Source: Hymenobacter artigasi
GTDB taxonomy: Bacteria > Bacteroidota > Bacteroidia > Cytophagales > Hymenobacteraceae
Reading direction: 5' to 3'
Length of the DNA stretch: 64,000 nucleotides
Assembly: GCF_012275535.1 (NCBI RefSeq)
Contig: NZ_JAAVTK010000009.1
Coordinates: forward strand, 124,001-188,000
Below are positions 34,166 to 41,340 of the stretch, one piece after another (the stretch's first letter is position 1; each line of letters begins with the position of its first letter). The position numbers and the translations under genes were made by a program. Below the pieces are notes generated by a model. It saw nothing but the letters and a program-made list of their open reading frames with translations. It searched no databases and had not been told where the DNA came from.

Positions 34166-36178
34166 TTACTGTCCCAGCCGCCGCCAGCAGCGCCAGAGCA
34201 CGCTCAGGTCGGTGCCCGGTTCATAATCCTTTGCATAAAGCAGCTCCAGCCGCCGCAGCGTCACCTCATTGAGCGGGGTGGCCGTGTGGGCGGCATCGGC
34301 GGGCGAGAGCACGGCGGGCACGGCGCGGGCCGGGCCTTCGAGGTGGCGCAGGCCCACCCAGGTGCGGCGGCCCAGCAGCACGGCCCCGCAGTTGCGCAGG
34401 AAACCGGCTTTTTTCGGCTGAAACCAGACCAGCACCGGGCTCAGCGCCAGCAGGCCGGCACTGGTGAGCAGGTCGAGCAGGCGCTTGGCACGGGCCTGCT
34501 GGGGCTGGTAGAGGTTTAGGGCAATGTCGAGGGTGTAGTAGTCGCCGGGCGAGTCTTTGCTGCTGCTGCCGATGATGTACTGGCTGTCTTCGGGCAGGAT
34601 TTTGTAGGCCACGGGCGGCTCGGCGGGCAGGCCCAGCATGAGGGCAATAATCTGGCTGGCGGGCAGGTCTTTACCGCAGAATATTAGCTCATTCAGCCCG
34701 TAGAGGCGGATAATATCGTCCAGCTGGCGCAGCTCGCCCAGCGCTTCGCCAATGGGTGAATGGGTGAATGAGTGAATGGGTGAATGGTTTTCGGTGGCTG
34801 CCGCTTCTGGCGTTTCCTCCTCCCCCACGCTCACGTAGCCAATTACCCGGGCCGATACGTGAGCGGCTTCGAGCAACTGGCGCACGCGGCGGCTTTCGGG
34901 CCCCGAGCCCACGATGGCAATATTTTTCTGCCGGCGCTCGCTCAGGTGCAGGTTTTTATACTTGATGAAGTGCGCCACCAGCTGCCGGCCCACCAGCGCC
35001 GCCACCGCCCAGGCCCCACCCAGAATAATGAGGGCTTTGGAAAACCGCCAGGCATCGAGAAAATTCGAGGCGGCCGAAATCAGCAGCGTGCCGATGAAAA
35101 TGCCGCGCACCACCCGCGAGGTGCGCACCGGCTGGTCGTAGCCCCCGCTGAGGTAAGCCGACGTGAGCCAGACCGCGATGTAGGCCGGCACGGCCGCCGC
35201 CATGTACTGCGGCGGGTACGCGCCCGGCACAAACTTGTGGTTGTGCTCCCAATAGGTTTTCAGGAAGTACATGCCGCCCCAAATCAGGCCGGCATCGAGC
35301 AGCAGCGGGGCGGCGCGCACTGCCAGGCGCTCGGCCACGGCCGCGCCGGCCCGCAGCCAGATGGCCGCGTTGATGAGCAGCGAAAACAGGCCCGCCCGGC
35401 CCGGCGCGAAGTGTTTCTGGGCAAAAATCACCATCGCCCGATAAAACACAAACACGTAGTTTACGCTGGTGCGCTTCGTGCTTTCGCCCTTGTAGTGAAT
35501 GATGCGGGTGCCGGGGAAATAATAGTTTTTCCAGCCGCCTTGGGTGAGGCGGTACGAGAGGTCGATGTCCTCGCCGTACATGAAATAGTCTTCGTCGAGC
35601 AGGCCCACCTGGTCCAGCGCGGCCTTGCGCAGCAGCATGAAGGCCCCGCTCAGCACCTCAATCTCGTGGGTTTCGTCCTTATCGAGAAAGCCCAGGTGGT
35701 AGCGGCCAAAAGTGCGCGACTTCGGAAACACGCCCGCCAGCCCGAACATCTTGTAGAACGCCACGGCCGGCGTGGGCAGGGCGCGCTTGCTTTCGGGCAG
35801 GAATTTGCCCTGGCCATCCAGCATCTTGATGCCGAGGCCGCCACAATCGGGGTGCGCGTCCATGAAGTCGCAGCAGGCGCGGAAGGTGTCTTCCTCCACC
35901 ACGGTATCGGGGTTCAGCAGCAGCTGGTACTGGCCGGTGGCGCGGCGCAGGGCCTGGTTGTTGCCTTTCGAGAAGCCGGGGTTGTCGCGGTTGGCAATGA
36001 GAATGACCTCCGGAAACCGCGCCCGCACCATGGCCACCGAGCCGTCGGCCGAGTTATTATCGACCACAAATACCTCTACGGGCTGCCCCAGCTTCTCCAC
36101 GGCCCGCCGCACCGAAAGCAGCGCCTGCTCCAGAAAATAGCAGACGTTATAATTAACAATGACGACGGAGAGCTTCAA
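34166..36178 (-). CDS. GT2 glycosyltransferase fused to a sugar-transferase-like membrane module
   Basis: 670 residues in three parts. Residues 1-260 are a GT-A family 2 domain: MKLSVVIVNYNV, VVDNNSADGS, LLLNPDTVV (DxD position) and MYGEDIDLSYRL. Residues about 270-420 hold several membrane helices. The remainder has a nucleotide-binding segment (KNIAIVGSGPESRRVRQLL) and a tail beginning KRLLDLLTSAGLLALSPVLV. This second half copies the layout of WbaP/WcaJ-type polyprenyl-phosphate sugar transferases, but the conserved KFRSM catalytic segment is not visible, so the tail may be inactive. It is probably for surface polysaccharide assembly. A tandem 8-bp repeat (34751-34786) lies in frame in the linker. 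Confidence 0.8.
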   Translation of the reverse strand: MKLSVVIVNYNVCYFLEQALLSVRRAVEKLGQPVEVFVVDNNSADGSVAMVRARFPEVILIANRDNPGFSKGNNQALRRATGQYQLLLNPDTVVEEDTFRACCDFMDAHPDCGGLGIKMLDGQGKFLPESKRALPTPAVAFYKMFGLAGVFPKSRTFGRYHLGFLDKDETHEIEVLSGAFMLLRKAALDQVGLLDEDYFMYGEDIDLSYRLTQGGWKNYYFPGTRIIHYKGESTKRTSVNYVFVFYRAMVIFAQKHFAPGRAGLFSLLINAAIWLRAGAAVAERLAVRAAPLLLDAGLIWGGMYFLKTYWEHNHKFVPGAYPPQYMAAAVPAYIAVWLTSAYLSGGYDQPVRTSRVVRGIFIGTLLISAASNFLDAWRFSKALIILGGAWAVAALVGRQLVAHFIKYKNLHLSERRQKNIAIVGSGPESRRVRQLLEAAHVSARVIGYVSVGEEETPEAAATENHSPIHSFTHSPIGEALGELRQLDDIIRLYGLNELIFCGKDLPASQIIALMLGLPAEPPVAYKILPEDSQYIIGSSSKDSPGDYYTLDIALNLYQPQQARAKRLLDLLTSAGLLALSPVLVWFQPKKAGFLRNCGAVLLGRRTWVGLRHLEGPARAVPAVLSPADAAHTATPLNEVTLRRLELLYAKDYEPGTDLSVLWRCWRRLGQ
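34751..34786. repeat. Tandem 8-bp repeat inside the GT2 fusion gene
   Basis: Four units of GGTGAATG (34755-34786; one reads AGTGAATG) follow a half unit. On the coding strand they give HSPIHSFTHSPI. Eight is not a multiple of three, so gain or loss of a unit by slippage would shift the frame and cut off the last 190 or so residues. Confidence 0.75.
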
Positions 36179-36182
36179 AACC

Positions 36183-36290
36183 TGTGCGGTAAGCTTTAGC
36201 TTGCCGTGATGGAAGCATTAAAAGCGCATGCAAAGCTACTGCGCTGGGGCATTTATCGTTTTCGCGACGGCAAGCTGAAGCTTACCTCAC
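36183..36290. repeat. Family B hairpin repeat, copy 4
   Basis: Arms 36183-36207 and 36267-36290 (GGTAAGCTTTAGCTTGCCGT and complement, with few mismatches) around a 59-nt loop, the longest loop in the family. One end is 4 bases from the GT2 start codon and the other reaches the recR stop codon. Confidence 0.8.
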
Positions 36291-36904
36291 TACCGGGCCT
36301 GGCGCAGGCGGTCCACAATGCTGCGGCCGAGGGTGATTTCGTCGGCGTATTCCAGCTCGCCGCCCATCGGAATACCCCGGGCAATGGTGCTGATGTGCAC
36401 GTTGGGCAAATCGCGCAGGCGGCGCGAGAGGTAGAAGGCCGTGGTGTCGCCCTCCATGGTGGGCGAGATGGCGAGAATAACCTCGCGCACTTCTGATTCT
36501 TCGCCCGCCGCCCGCTCCACCAGCGAATCAATGTGCAAATCGGAGGGCCCGATGCCTTCAATGGGCGAAATGACGCCGCCCAGTACGTGGTACACGCCCT
36601 TGTACTGGCCCGTGTTTTCGATGGCAATCACGTCGCGCACGTCCGACACTACGCAGACCAGGCTGTGGTCGCGCAGCTTGTTGGCACAAATGCCGCACTC
36701 TTCGGCGTCGGAAATGCTGTGGCAGGTTTTGCAGTAGGTAATTTCGAACCGCATCTTGGCCAACGCCTCGGCCAGACTGGCCGTGGTGTCCATTTCGGCT
36801 TTCAGCAGGTGCAGGGCCAGGCGCAGGGCCGTTTTACGGCCGATGCCGGGCAGGCGCGACAGCTCGCCCACGGCGTTTTCAATCAGTTTGGAGGGAAATT
36901 CCAT
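36290..36904 (-). CDS. recR: Recombination mediator protein RecR
   Basis: Works with RecO (and RecF) to load RecA at single-strand gaps. The 204-residue protein has an N-terminal helix-hairpin-helix (LPGIGRKTALRLALHLL), a four-Cys zinc finger (C58, C61, C70, C73), the Toprim domain (VVSDVRDVIAIENT... DLHIDSL) and a C-terminal TIARGIPMGGELEYAD segment typical of RecR. Length is normal. recR is on the same strand as clpS (upstream, after a family C hairpin) and GT2 (downstream, after a family B hairpin). Confidence 0.97.
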   Translation of the reverse strand: MEFPSKLIENAVGELSRLPGIGRKTALRLALHLLKAEMDTTASLAEALAKMRFEITYCKTCHSISDAEECGICANKLRDHSLVCVVSDVRDVIAIENTGQYKGVYHVLGGVISPIEGIGPSDLHIDSLVERAAGEESEVREVILAISPTMEGDTTAFYLSRRLRDLPNVHISTIARGIPMGGELEYADEITLGRSIVDRLRQAR

Positions 36905-36914
36905 TCAGATAATG

Positions 36915-36999
36915 GGTGCTTGGTTGTTGGTGCATGGTGCTTGGTAAAAAAGTGCGACTCTGCCCGTAACCAAGCACCATGCACCAGCAACCAAGCACC
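36915..36999. repeat. Family C hairpin repeat
   Basis: Arms 36915-36945 and 36969-36999 (31 nt, one mismatch) around a 23-nt loop. The right arm reads ACCAAGCACCATGCACCAGC. The arm is itself built of near-repeated ACCAAGCACC blocks. A related single arm is found in coding sequence at 22579-22613. Confidence 0.8.
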
Positions 37000-37004
37000 A
37001 GAGA

Positions 37005-37286
37005 TTAGACGACATCGGCGGCAATGCCGCGGTCGTGAATGGCGGTGCAAAGGGGCTCCAACTCCTCGTAGGTACCCATTTTGACGGCGCACTTGCCCTT
37101 GTAGTGGATGAGCAGAGTGCATTGCTCGGCCTGCTCGGGCTGGTGGCCACACACGTCCATCAGGGTTTTAATGACGTGGTCGAAGGTGTTGATTTCATCG
37201 TTGTACACGACGAGGTTGCGCAGCTCGGCTTCTTCTTCGAGCAGTAGAACCTCTTCATCATAATCGGTTTGCGGACGGGTATTCAT
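37005..37286 (-). CDS. clpS: ATP-dependent Clp protease adaptor ClpS
   Basis: N-end rule adaptor that delivers substrates to ClpAP/ClpCP. The 93-residue protein has an acidic N-terminus (EEVLLLEEEAELRN) and then the ClpS core: VVYNDEINTFDHVIKTL, GHQPEQAEQCTLLIHYKGKC and KMGTYEELEP. These include the Asn-Asp and His positions used to bind the substrate N-terminus. Length is normal. A matching -7 element lies directly before the start. Confidence 0.95.
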   Translation of the reverse strand: MNTRPQTDYDEEVLLLEEEAELRNLVVYNDEINTFDHVIKTLMDVCGHQPEQAEQCTLLIHYKGKCAVKMGTYEELEPLCTAIHDRGIAADVV

Positions 37287-37290
37287 AAGG

Positions 37291-37298
37291 CAAATTTA
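37291..37298 (-). promoter_or_regulatory. -7 promoter element for clpS
   Basis: On the minus strand this reads TAAATTTG, a perfect match to TAnnTTTG. It ends 4 bases before the clpS start codon, so the mRNA would be nearly leaderless. No convincing -33 TTG was found at normal spacing. Confidence 0.4.
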
Positions 37299-37439
37299 CG
37301 CAGGAAAGCCCGTGTGAGGCAGCTCCTGATAACCCCAAACCCGCCCGTTTCGTTTCGTGGAATCCTTGCAAATACGCAAACCTTACCCCGCCATTATGCG
37401 AACGAGTAGCGCGAACTTTGCTCCTAGCCCCCGCCCCTC

Positions 37440-37997
37440 ATGCCCGTTCCCTCCGCCGATTTCAAGAAAGCCCTCAAACGCCTCTCCGAGCCCGAAAAGG
37501 AAGCCCTCCTGCTCCGCGCCGTGCGCCGCGACGCCGAGCTCTACGAAACGTTCCGCTTCGAGCTGCTGGCCGATATAACCCTGGGCCAGATTCAGGAAGA
37601 AACCGCCGACCGCATCCACGAGCTGTTTACCGTGGCCGTGACCGGCCGGCTGCTCAACCGCAGCCTCGTGAAGGCCGTGCGCGCCGGCGTGCAGGAAGCC
37701 GCCCGCGCCCGCCGCATCACCAAAAACAAGCAGCTCGAAATCGACCTGCTGCTCTACATTCTGCGGCAGTGCATCGATAATTACTCGGGCCAGTTCGACA
37801 GCGTGTGGGACGGCTTTTACAACGCCACCGCCCGCCTGGCGGCCCGCCTGCCCGCCCTCGTCCTCAAAAGCCTGCACGAAGACCTGTGGGTGGAGTATCA
37901 GTCGGACCTGGACGACGTGCTGAGCGAGCTGCACCGCCGCAAAAAGAGCCATAACCTCAAATTCGACCTGCCCCGGAAATTTGAAATCCCCGAATAA
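37440..37997 (+). CDS. Conserved-looking helical protein of unknown function
   Basis: The 185-residue soluble protein is highly charged and almost certainly all helical: ALKRLSEPEKEALLLRAVRRD, then LQKEIDLLLYILRQ-like and HEDLWVEYQSDLDDVLSEL segments. No signal, membrane helix or catalytic motif is seen. Codon use matches the neighbours, so it is a long-term resident. It starts 153 bp from the divergent clpS and ends at a strong terminator. No function can be proposed from sequence or context. Confidence 0.65.
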   Translation: MPVPSADFKKALKRLSEPEKEALLLRAVRRDAELYETFRFELLADITLGQIQEETADRIHELFTVAVTGRLLNRSLVKAVRAGVQEAARARRITKNKQLEIDLLLYILRQCIDNYSGQFDSVWDGFYNATARLAARLPALVLKSLHEDLWVEYQSDLDDVLSELHRRKKSHNLKFDLPRKFEIPE

Positions 37998-37998
37998 A

Positions 37999-38028
37999 AA
38001 AAAGCCCGCCGAATCCGGCGGGCTTTTT
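37999..38028 (+). terminator. Rho-independent terminator
   Basis: The stem AGCCCGCCG (38003-38011) pairs with CGGCGGGCT (38016-38024) around AATC, with A residues before and five T residues after. It directly follows the stop of the 185-residue protein gene. Confidence 0.9.
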
Positions 38029-38085
38029 CATCCATTGCTGGTCAAGCCAGAACCTCGCATTCGTGAGATTCGAGCCAGCGAGCAG

Positions 38086-38724
38086 TTAGGCTTTCTTGGC
38101 GATGACGTTGAAAGTCAAGTCGAACGTGTCGTAGATGGCTTTGTCGCCGATGCTGTCGAAGAACGACTTCGAGCCGTATTTCAGGCCAAACTTGGTGCGG
38201 TCGATGGTTACCTTGCCGGTAGCGGCGGCCACACCGTCTTTCACGCCGGCTTTGGCCGGGAAGCTGATGCGCTGCGTCACGCCCTTGATGGTCAGGTCGC
38301 CGGCGATGGTCGCGTTATCGGCATTGGCGGCGGCACCTTTGATGGGCGTTACGCTGACGATTTTGAAGGTCGAGGTGGGGAATTTCTCCACGCCGAAGAA
38401 ATCGTCGCTGCTCATGTGGCCCACAAATTTGCCCTGGCTTTCGGCATCTTTGATGTCGGTGGCCACCATGGTTTTCATGTTCACGGTCACGGTACCGCCT
38501 ACGATGGAGTTGCCCTTCACGAGCAATTCGCCGTCGGAAAATTGCATGGTGCCGTTGTGGCCGTGGGTTACGGCTTTGCCTTCCCAGCCCAGGGTGCTCA
38601 GCTGCGGCTGCAGCTTGTAGGCGGGGGCAGGAGCGGCCACGGTAGCCACTTTAGGGGCCGAAGCAGCGGAAGTTGCGCCAATGGTGGCAATGGCGAACAG
38701 GGCGGGCAAGAGGATTTTTTTCAT
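38086..38724 (-). CDS. YceI-family periplasmic protein
   Basis: The 212-residue protein starts at the ATG giving MKKILLPALFAIATIG, a signal peptide cut near SAASA. The mature part is a lipocalin-like YceI barrel that binds isoprenoid-type lipids: GHNGTMQFSDGEL, VTVNMKTMVATD, HMSSDDFFGVEKFPTSTFKI, the GDLTIKGVTQ strand and the final TIDRTKFGLKY segment. YceI proteins in Bacteroidota often sit next to a MarR regulator, as here. It may have its own promoter: TACCTTTT at 38743-38750 with TTG at 38768-38770 (minus strand). Confidence 0.9.
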   Translation of the reverse strand: MKKILLPALFAIATIGATSAASAPKVATVAAPAPAYKLQPQLSTLGWEGKAVTHGHNGTMQFSDGELLVKGNSIVGGTVTVNMKTMVATDIKDAESQGKFVGHMSSDDFFGVEKFPTSTFKIVSVTPIKGAAANADNATIAGDLTIKGVTQRISFPAKAGVKDGVAAATGKVTIDRTKFGLKYGSKSFFDSIGDKAIYDTFDLTFNVIAKKA

Positions 38725-38742
38725 CTTAAGCAAGTATTAGAA

Positions 38743-38770
38743 AAAAGGTAAGAAGTGTAATTTGAAGCAA
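38743..38770 (-). promoter_or_regulatory. Candidate promoter of the yceI-type gene
   Basis: On the minus strand, TTG (38768-38770) is followed by 17 bases and TACCTTTT (38743-38750), near the TTG / TAnnTTTG pattern of Bacteroidota. It lies in the gap between the MarR gene and the YceI gene, so the second gene may be started on its own. Confidence 0.4.
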
Positions 38771-38837
38771 GTATTACGACCGGGCAGTAACGAAAAAGCG
38801 TGCCGGAACCTGGGCAACAGCAGAGATTGAAAATGGC

Positions 38838-39293
38838 TTATTCCACCGTTCGCATTTTGTCGAGCAGGTCGTTCAACTGGCGCATCTCGTCCTCGTTCAG
38901 CGGGGCGTTTTCGTTAGCGTCCAGAATGCCAGTTTCCTCAATGCTGTCGAGCAATTCCAGGCCGGCTTTGGTAATTCGGATATCAACAGCGCGGCGGTTG
39001 GCCGGGCATACGGTGCGGGTCACCAGCTTTTTCTCTTCGAGGCGGTCCACGATGCGCGAGGCATTGCTGGTTTTGTCCAGCATTCGGTCGATGAGCAGGG
39101 CCACGGTGGCCGGCAGCGGGTGCTGCCCGCGCAAAATGCGCAGAATATTGAACTGCGGCGAGGTGAGGCCGAACGGTTTGAAGGCTGCTGCCTGGCGCAG
39201 CTGCAACCAGCCCGCCGTGTATATCAGGTTGATATGGGCTTTCTGGTACTCGTTGCGGAAAATGGGTTGTTTGATTTCGTCTTCGATGCGCAT
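38838..39293 (-). CDS. MarR-family transcriptional regulator
   Basis: The 151-residue winged-helix regulator starts at MRIEDEIKQPIFRNEYQ. The longer open frame to 39356 crosses the probable operator. The DNA-binding region is GLTSPQFNILRILRGQHPLP (recognition elements) with ASRIVDRLEEKKLVTRTVCPANRRAVDIRITKAG as the wing. It lies 114 bp upstream of the YceI gene on the same strand and probably controls it and itself. A palindrome 38 bp upstream of the start is the likely binding site. Confidence 0.9.
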   Translation of the reverse strand: MRIEDEIKQPIFRNEYQKAHINLIYTAGWLQLRQAAAFKPFGLTSPQFNILRILRGQHPLPATVALLIDRMLDKTSNASRIVDRLEEKKLVTRTVCPANRRAVDIRITKAGLELLDSIEETGILDANENAPLNEDEMRQLNDLLDKMRTVE

Positions 39294-39330
39294 AGCAGGT
39301 ATAGGTAGCAGGTAGTGGAACCGGGTGCAA

Positions 39331-39346
39331 ATATATGTACATACAT
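39331..39346. promoter_or_regulatory. Candidate MarR operator
   Basis: ATATATGTACATACAT holds a perfect 10-bp palindrome TATGTACATA (39334-39343), extending to 16 bp with one mismatched pair. It lies just before the MarR start, where an autoregulatory site is expected. Confidence 0.5.
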
Positions 39347-39463
39347 TTAATGTCACAACATCGTTCCCAGAAATTTTTAAAATAAGCTGTGCTCCTCCCC
39401 TTCCGCCCTACCGCCGGGGCTTAAAATCCGTATCCCCGCACATTCACCATTTTCTTTATTACC

Positions 39464-40039
39464 ATGACTCGTTTCTTCCTGCTCGTATTTGCCGCCGGCT
39501 GCCTGGCCACCGCTCCACACTTGGCCGCAGCCCAGGCCGGTGGCTTCCCGGTGCAAACCACCAGCCGCACCCAGTTTGTGATGACCAACGGCGAAGTAGT
39601 GCGCCGCGAGGGTACCCAAACCATGCCCCTCACCCAAAACGTGAAGCTGCCCGGCGGTGTGAAAATCAACTACAAAAACGGCATCGTAGAAATGCCCGCT
39701 GACAAAATAAGCCCCAAGGGCAAAAAAATCACCCTGCAGGAAGGCGACTACGTGAGGCCCGACGGCGGCGTAGTATTCGCCACGCCGGCCAGTGCCGCCG
39801 CCGCCCGGGGCGAAGGCACGCCCCCCACCACGCCCCCCGGCACCAAGTACGATACCTACGTGCAGCACGGCCCCGGCTTCTCCGACCCCGCCATGCAGGT
39901 ATCATTGCTCAACAAAAAGATTGAGCTGCTCAACCAGAAAATCCAGGCGCTCAGCCAGGGCCAGACTACCCTGCCCAACACTAAGGCCATCGACGACCAG
40001 CTCACGCAGCTCGACGCGCAGCTAAACGCTCCGAAATAG
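39464..40039 (+). CDS. Secreted DUF6799-like protein
   Basis: The 191-residue protein has a signal peptide (to about residue 23, APHLAAAQ) and one small beta domain: FVMTNGEVVRREGTQTMPL, LPGGVKINYKNGIVEM and LQEGDYVRPDGGV. I recognise this as DUF6799-like. The same pattern begins the actin-fold protein at 41341. A Pro/Ala-rich spacer and a C-terminal Leu/Gln coiled coil (LLNKKIELLNQKIQAL) follow, suggesting oligomerisation. Function is unknown. It ends just before a strong hairpin terminator. Confidence 0.7.
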   Translation: MTRFFLLVFAAGCLATAPHLAAAQAGGFPVQTTSRTQFVMTNGEVVRREGTQTMPLTQNVKLPGGVKINYKNGIVEMPADKISPKGKKITLQEGDYVRPDGGVVFATPASAAAARGEGTPPTTPPGTKYDTYVQHGPGFSDPAMQVSLLNKKIELLNQKIQALSQGQTTLPNTKAIDDQLTQLDAQLNAPK

Positions 40040-40055
40040 CCCCAAGCGGCGGAAC

Positions 40056-40107
40056 AGCCCCAGCAAGGCGGCACTCGGTTGAAGAGTGCCGCTTTGCTGG
40101 GGCTTTT
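40056..40107 (+). terminator. Rho-independent terminator
   Basis: Long stem AGCCCCAGCAAGGCGGCACTC against GAGTGCCGCTTTGCTGGGGCT (one mismatch), with a short loop and four T residues. It follows the DUF6799-like gene and can also act for the convergent epimerase gene. Confidence 0.85.
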
Positions 40108-40127
40108 GGGTTCAGGAGCAGGGCCAG

Positions 40128-41132
40128 CTACACTCGCCGCAGCAGCCCCACCTGTTCCTGCACCAGGCCAAACGGCTCATCCTTGATAATCAGAAATCCA
40201 TCGAGGTCCAGCACATCGGCCAGCGCGCTGATTTCGAGGGCGGCCGCGATGCCCACGCTGGTTTCCACCATGCAGCCCAGCATGGGCAGCAGGCCGTGGG
40301 CGCGGGTACGGCGCAGCAGGTCGATGCCCCGCCGGAAGCCGCCAGCCTTCATCAGCTTCACATTCACGCCGTGGAACTGTTGGGCGATATCGGCAAAATC
40401 GGCCGCGTCAGTCACCGATTCATCGGCGATGAGCGGCACGCTGCTGCGGGGGCGGAGGTAGCGGTAGTCATCGGCCAGGGCGGCGGGCAGGGGCTGCTCC
40501 AGCAGCTTCAGGTGCAGGCCGGGCACGGCGGCCGTTTCTTCCAGAAAGCGTAGCACGCTGTCGGCATTGGGCCAGGCTTCGTTGCCATCTACCAGCAGGG
40601 CGTGGCCGGGCAGGGCACGCGATACTTCGCGCAACAATTCGAGCCCTTCGGCCTGGTTTACTTTGATTTTCAAGAGCTGAAAGCGGGCAGCATCCTGCTC
40701 GCGCAGGAAGCCGGCCACCGCGCCCGGCTCCATAATGGGCAGGGAAAAAGCCGTGGGCACAGCGGCGGCCGGGGGTGGCACGCCCAGCCATTGCCACACC
40801 GGCTGCCCGGCGCAGGCGGCCAGCCACTGCACGAGGGCGGCTTCAAGGGCAAAGCTCAGGGCGTGGGCCACGGGATGCGCGGCCAATAGCGCATCCAGCT
40901 CCGGCAGCGTATTTATTTCAGACAATCCATTGTCCAACAGCCCATTAAACTGCTGCCAGAGCAGCTCGGGCGACTCGCCGTAGCGCACATTGGGCGCGGC
41001 CTCGCCGGTTCCGTGCTGGCCGTGCCCGGCTATGCGCAGCATCAGGTTGGTTTTAGTAGCCGAAGCATTGCGGGATATTTTCCACACGTAGCGAAGCGGA
41101 AGCAGGTACGGAGTGAGGGTCCAGATGGGCAT
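40128..41132 (-). CDS. Enolase-superfamily enzyme, dipeptide epimerase type
   Basis: The 334-residue protein belongs to the muconate-lactonising subgroup of the enolase superfamily. K-x-K (K155, K157) supplies one catalytic base; metal ligands are D182 (DGNEAW), E212 (LEQPL) and D237 (IADES); the second base is in VKLMKAGG (K262). This pattern fits L-Ala-D/L-Glu epimerases used in recycling cell-wall peptides, the usual annotation of Bacteroidota homologues. Close relatives act on other dipeptides, so exact specificity is unsure. No peptidoglycan gene is adjacent. Confidence 0.88.
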   Translation of the reverse strand: MPIWTLTPYLLPLRYVWKISRNASATKTNLMLRIAGHGQHGTGEAAPNVRYGESPELLWQQFNGLLDNGLSEINTLPELDALLAAHPVAHALSFALEAALVQWLAACAGQPVWQWLGVPPPAAAVPTAFSLPIMEPGAVAGFLREQDAARFQLLKIKVNQAEGLELLREVSRALPGHALLVDGNEAWPNADSVLRFLEETAAVPGLHLKLLEQPLPAALADDYRYLRPRSSVPLIADESVTDAADFADIAQQFHGVNVKLMKAGGFRRGIDLLRRTRAHGLLPMLGCMVETSVGIAAALEISALADVLDLDGFLIIKDEPFGLVQEQVGLLRRV

Positions 41133-41340
41133 GAATAGAATAACGGAATGCCCGGGTAAGCCGGCTATAAAAGCAGGCAGAATGATTCAGGCATATAAGG
41201 GCCACCTGAATAATTATGATAATTCAACGTGAATTTAGGTCCATTGGGCTAAAAACAGTGGGATAAATGGAAAATAAGTCGAGCTTTGTCATGTCATAAT
41301 TCTTCGTAATTATGTCCTACCTATACTCATCATCTTTTTC

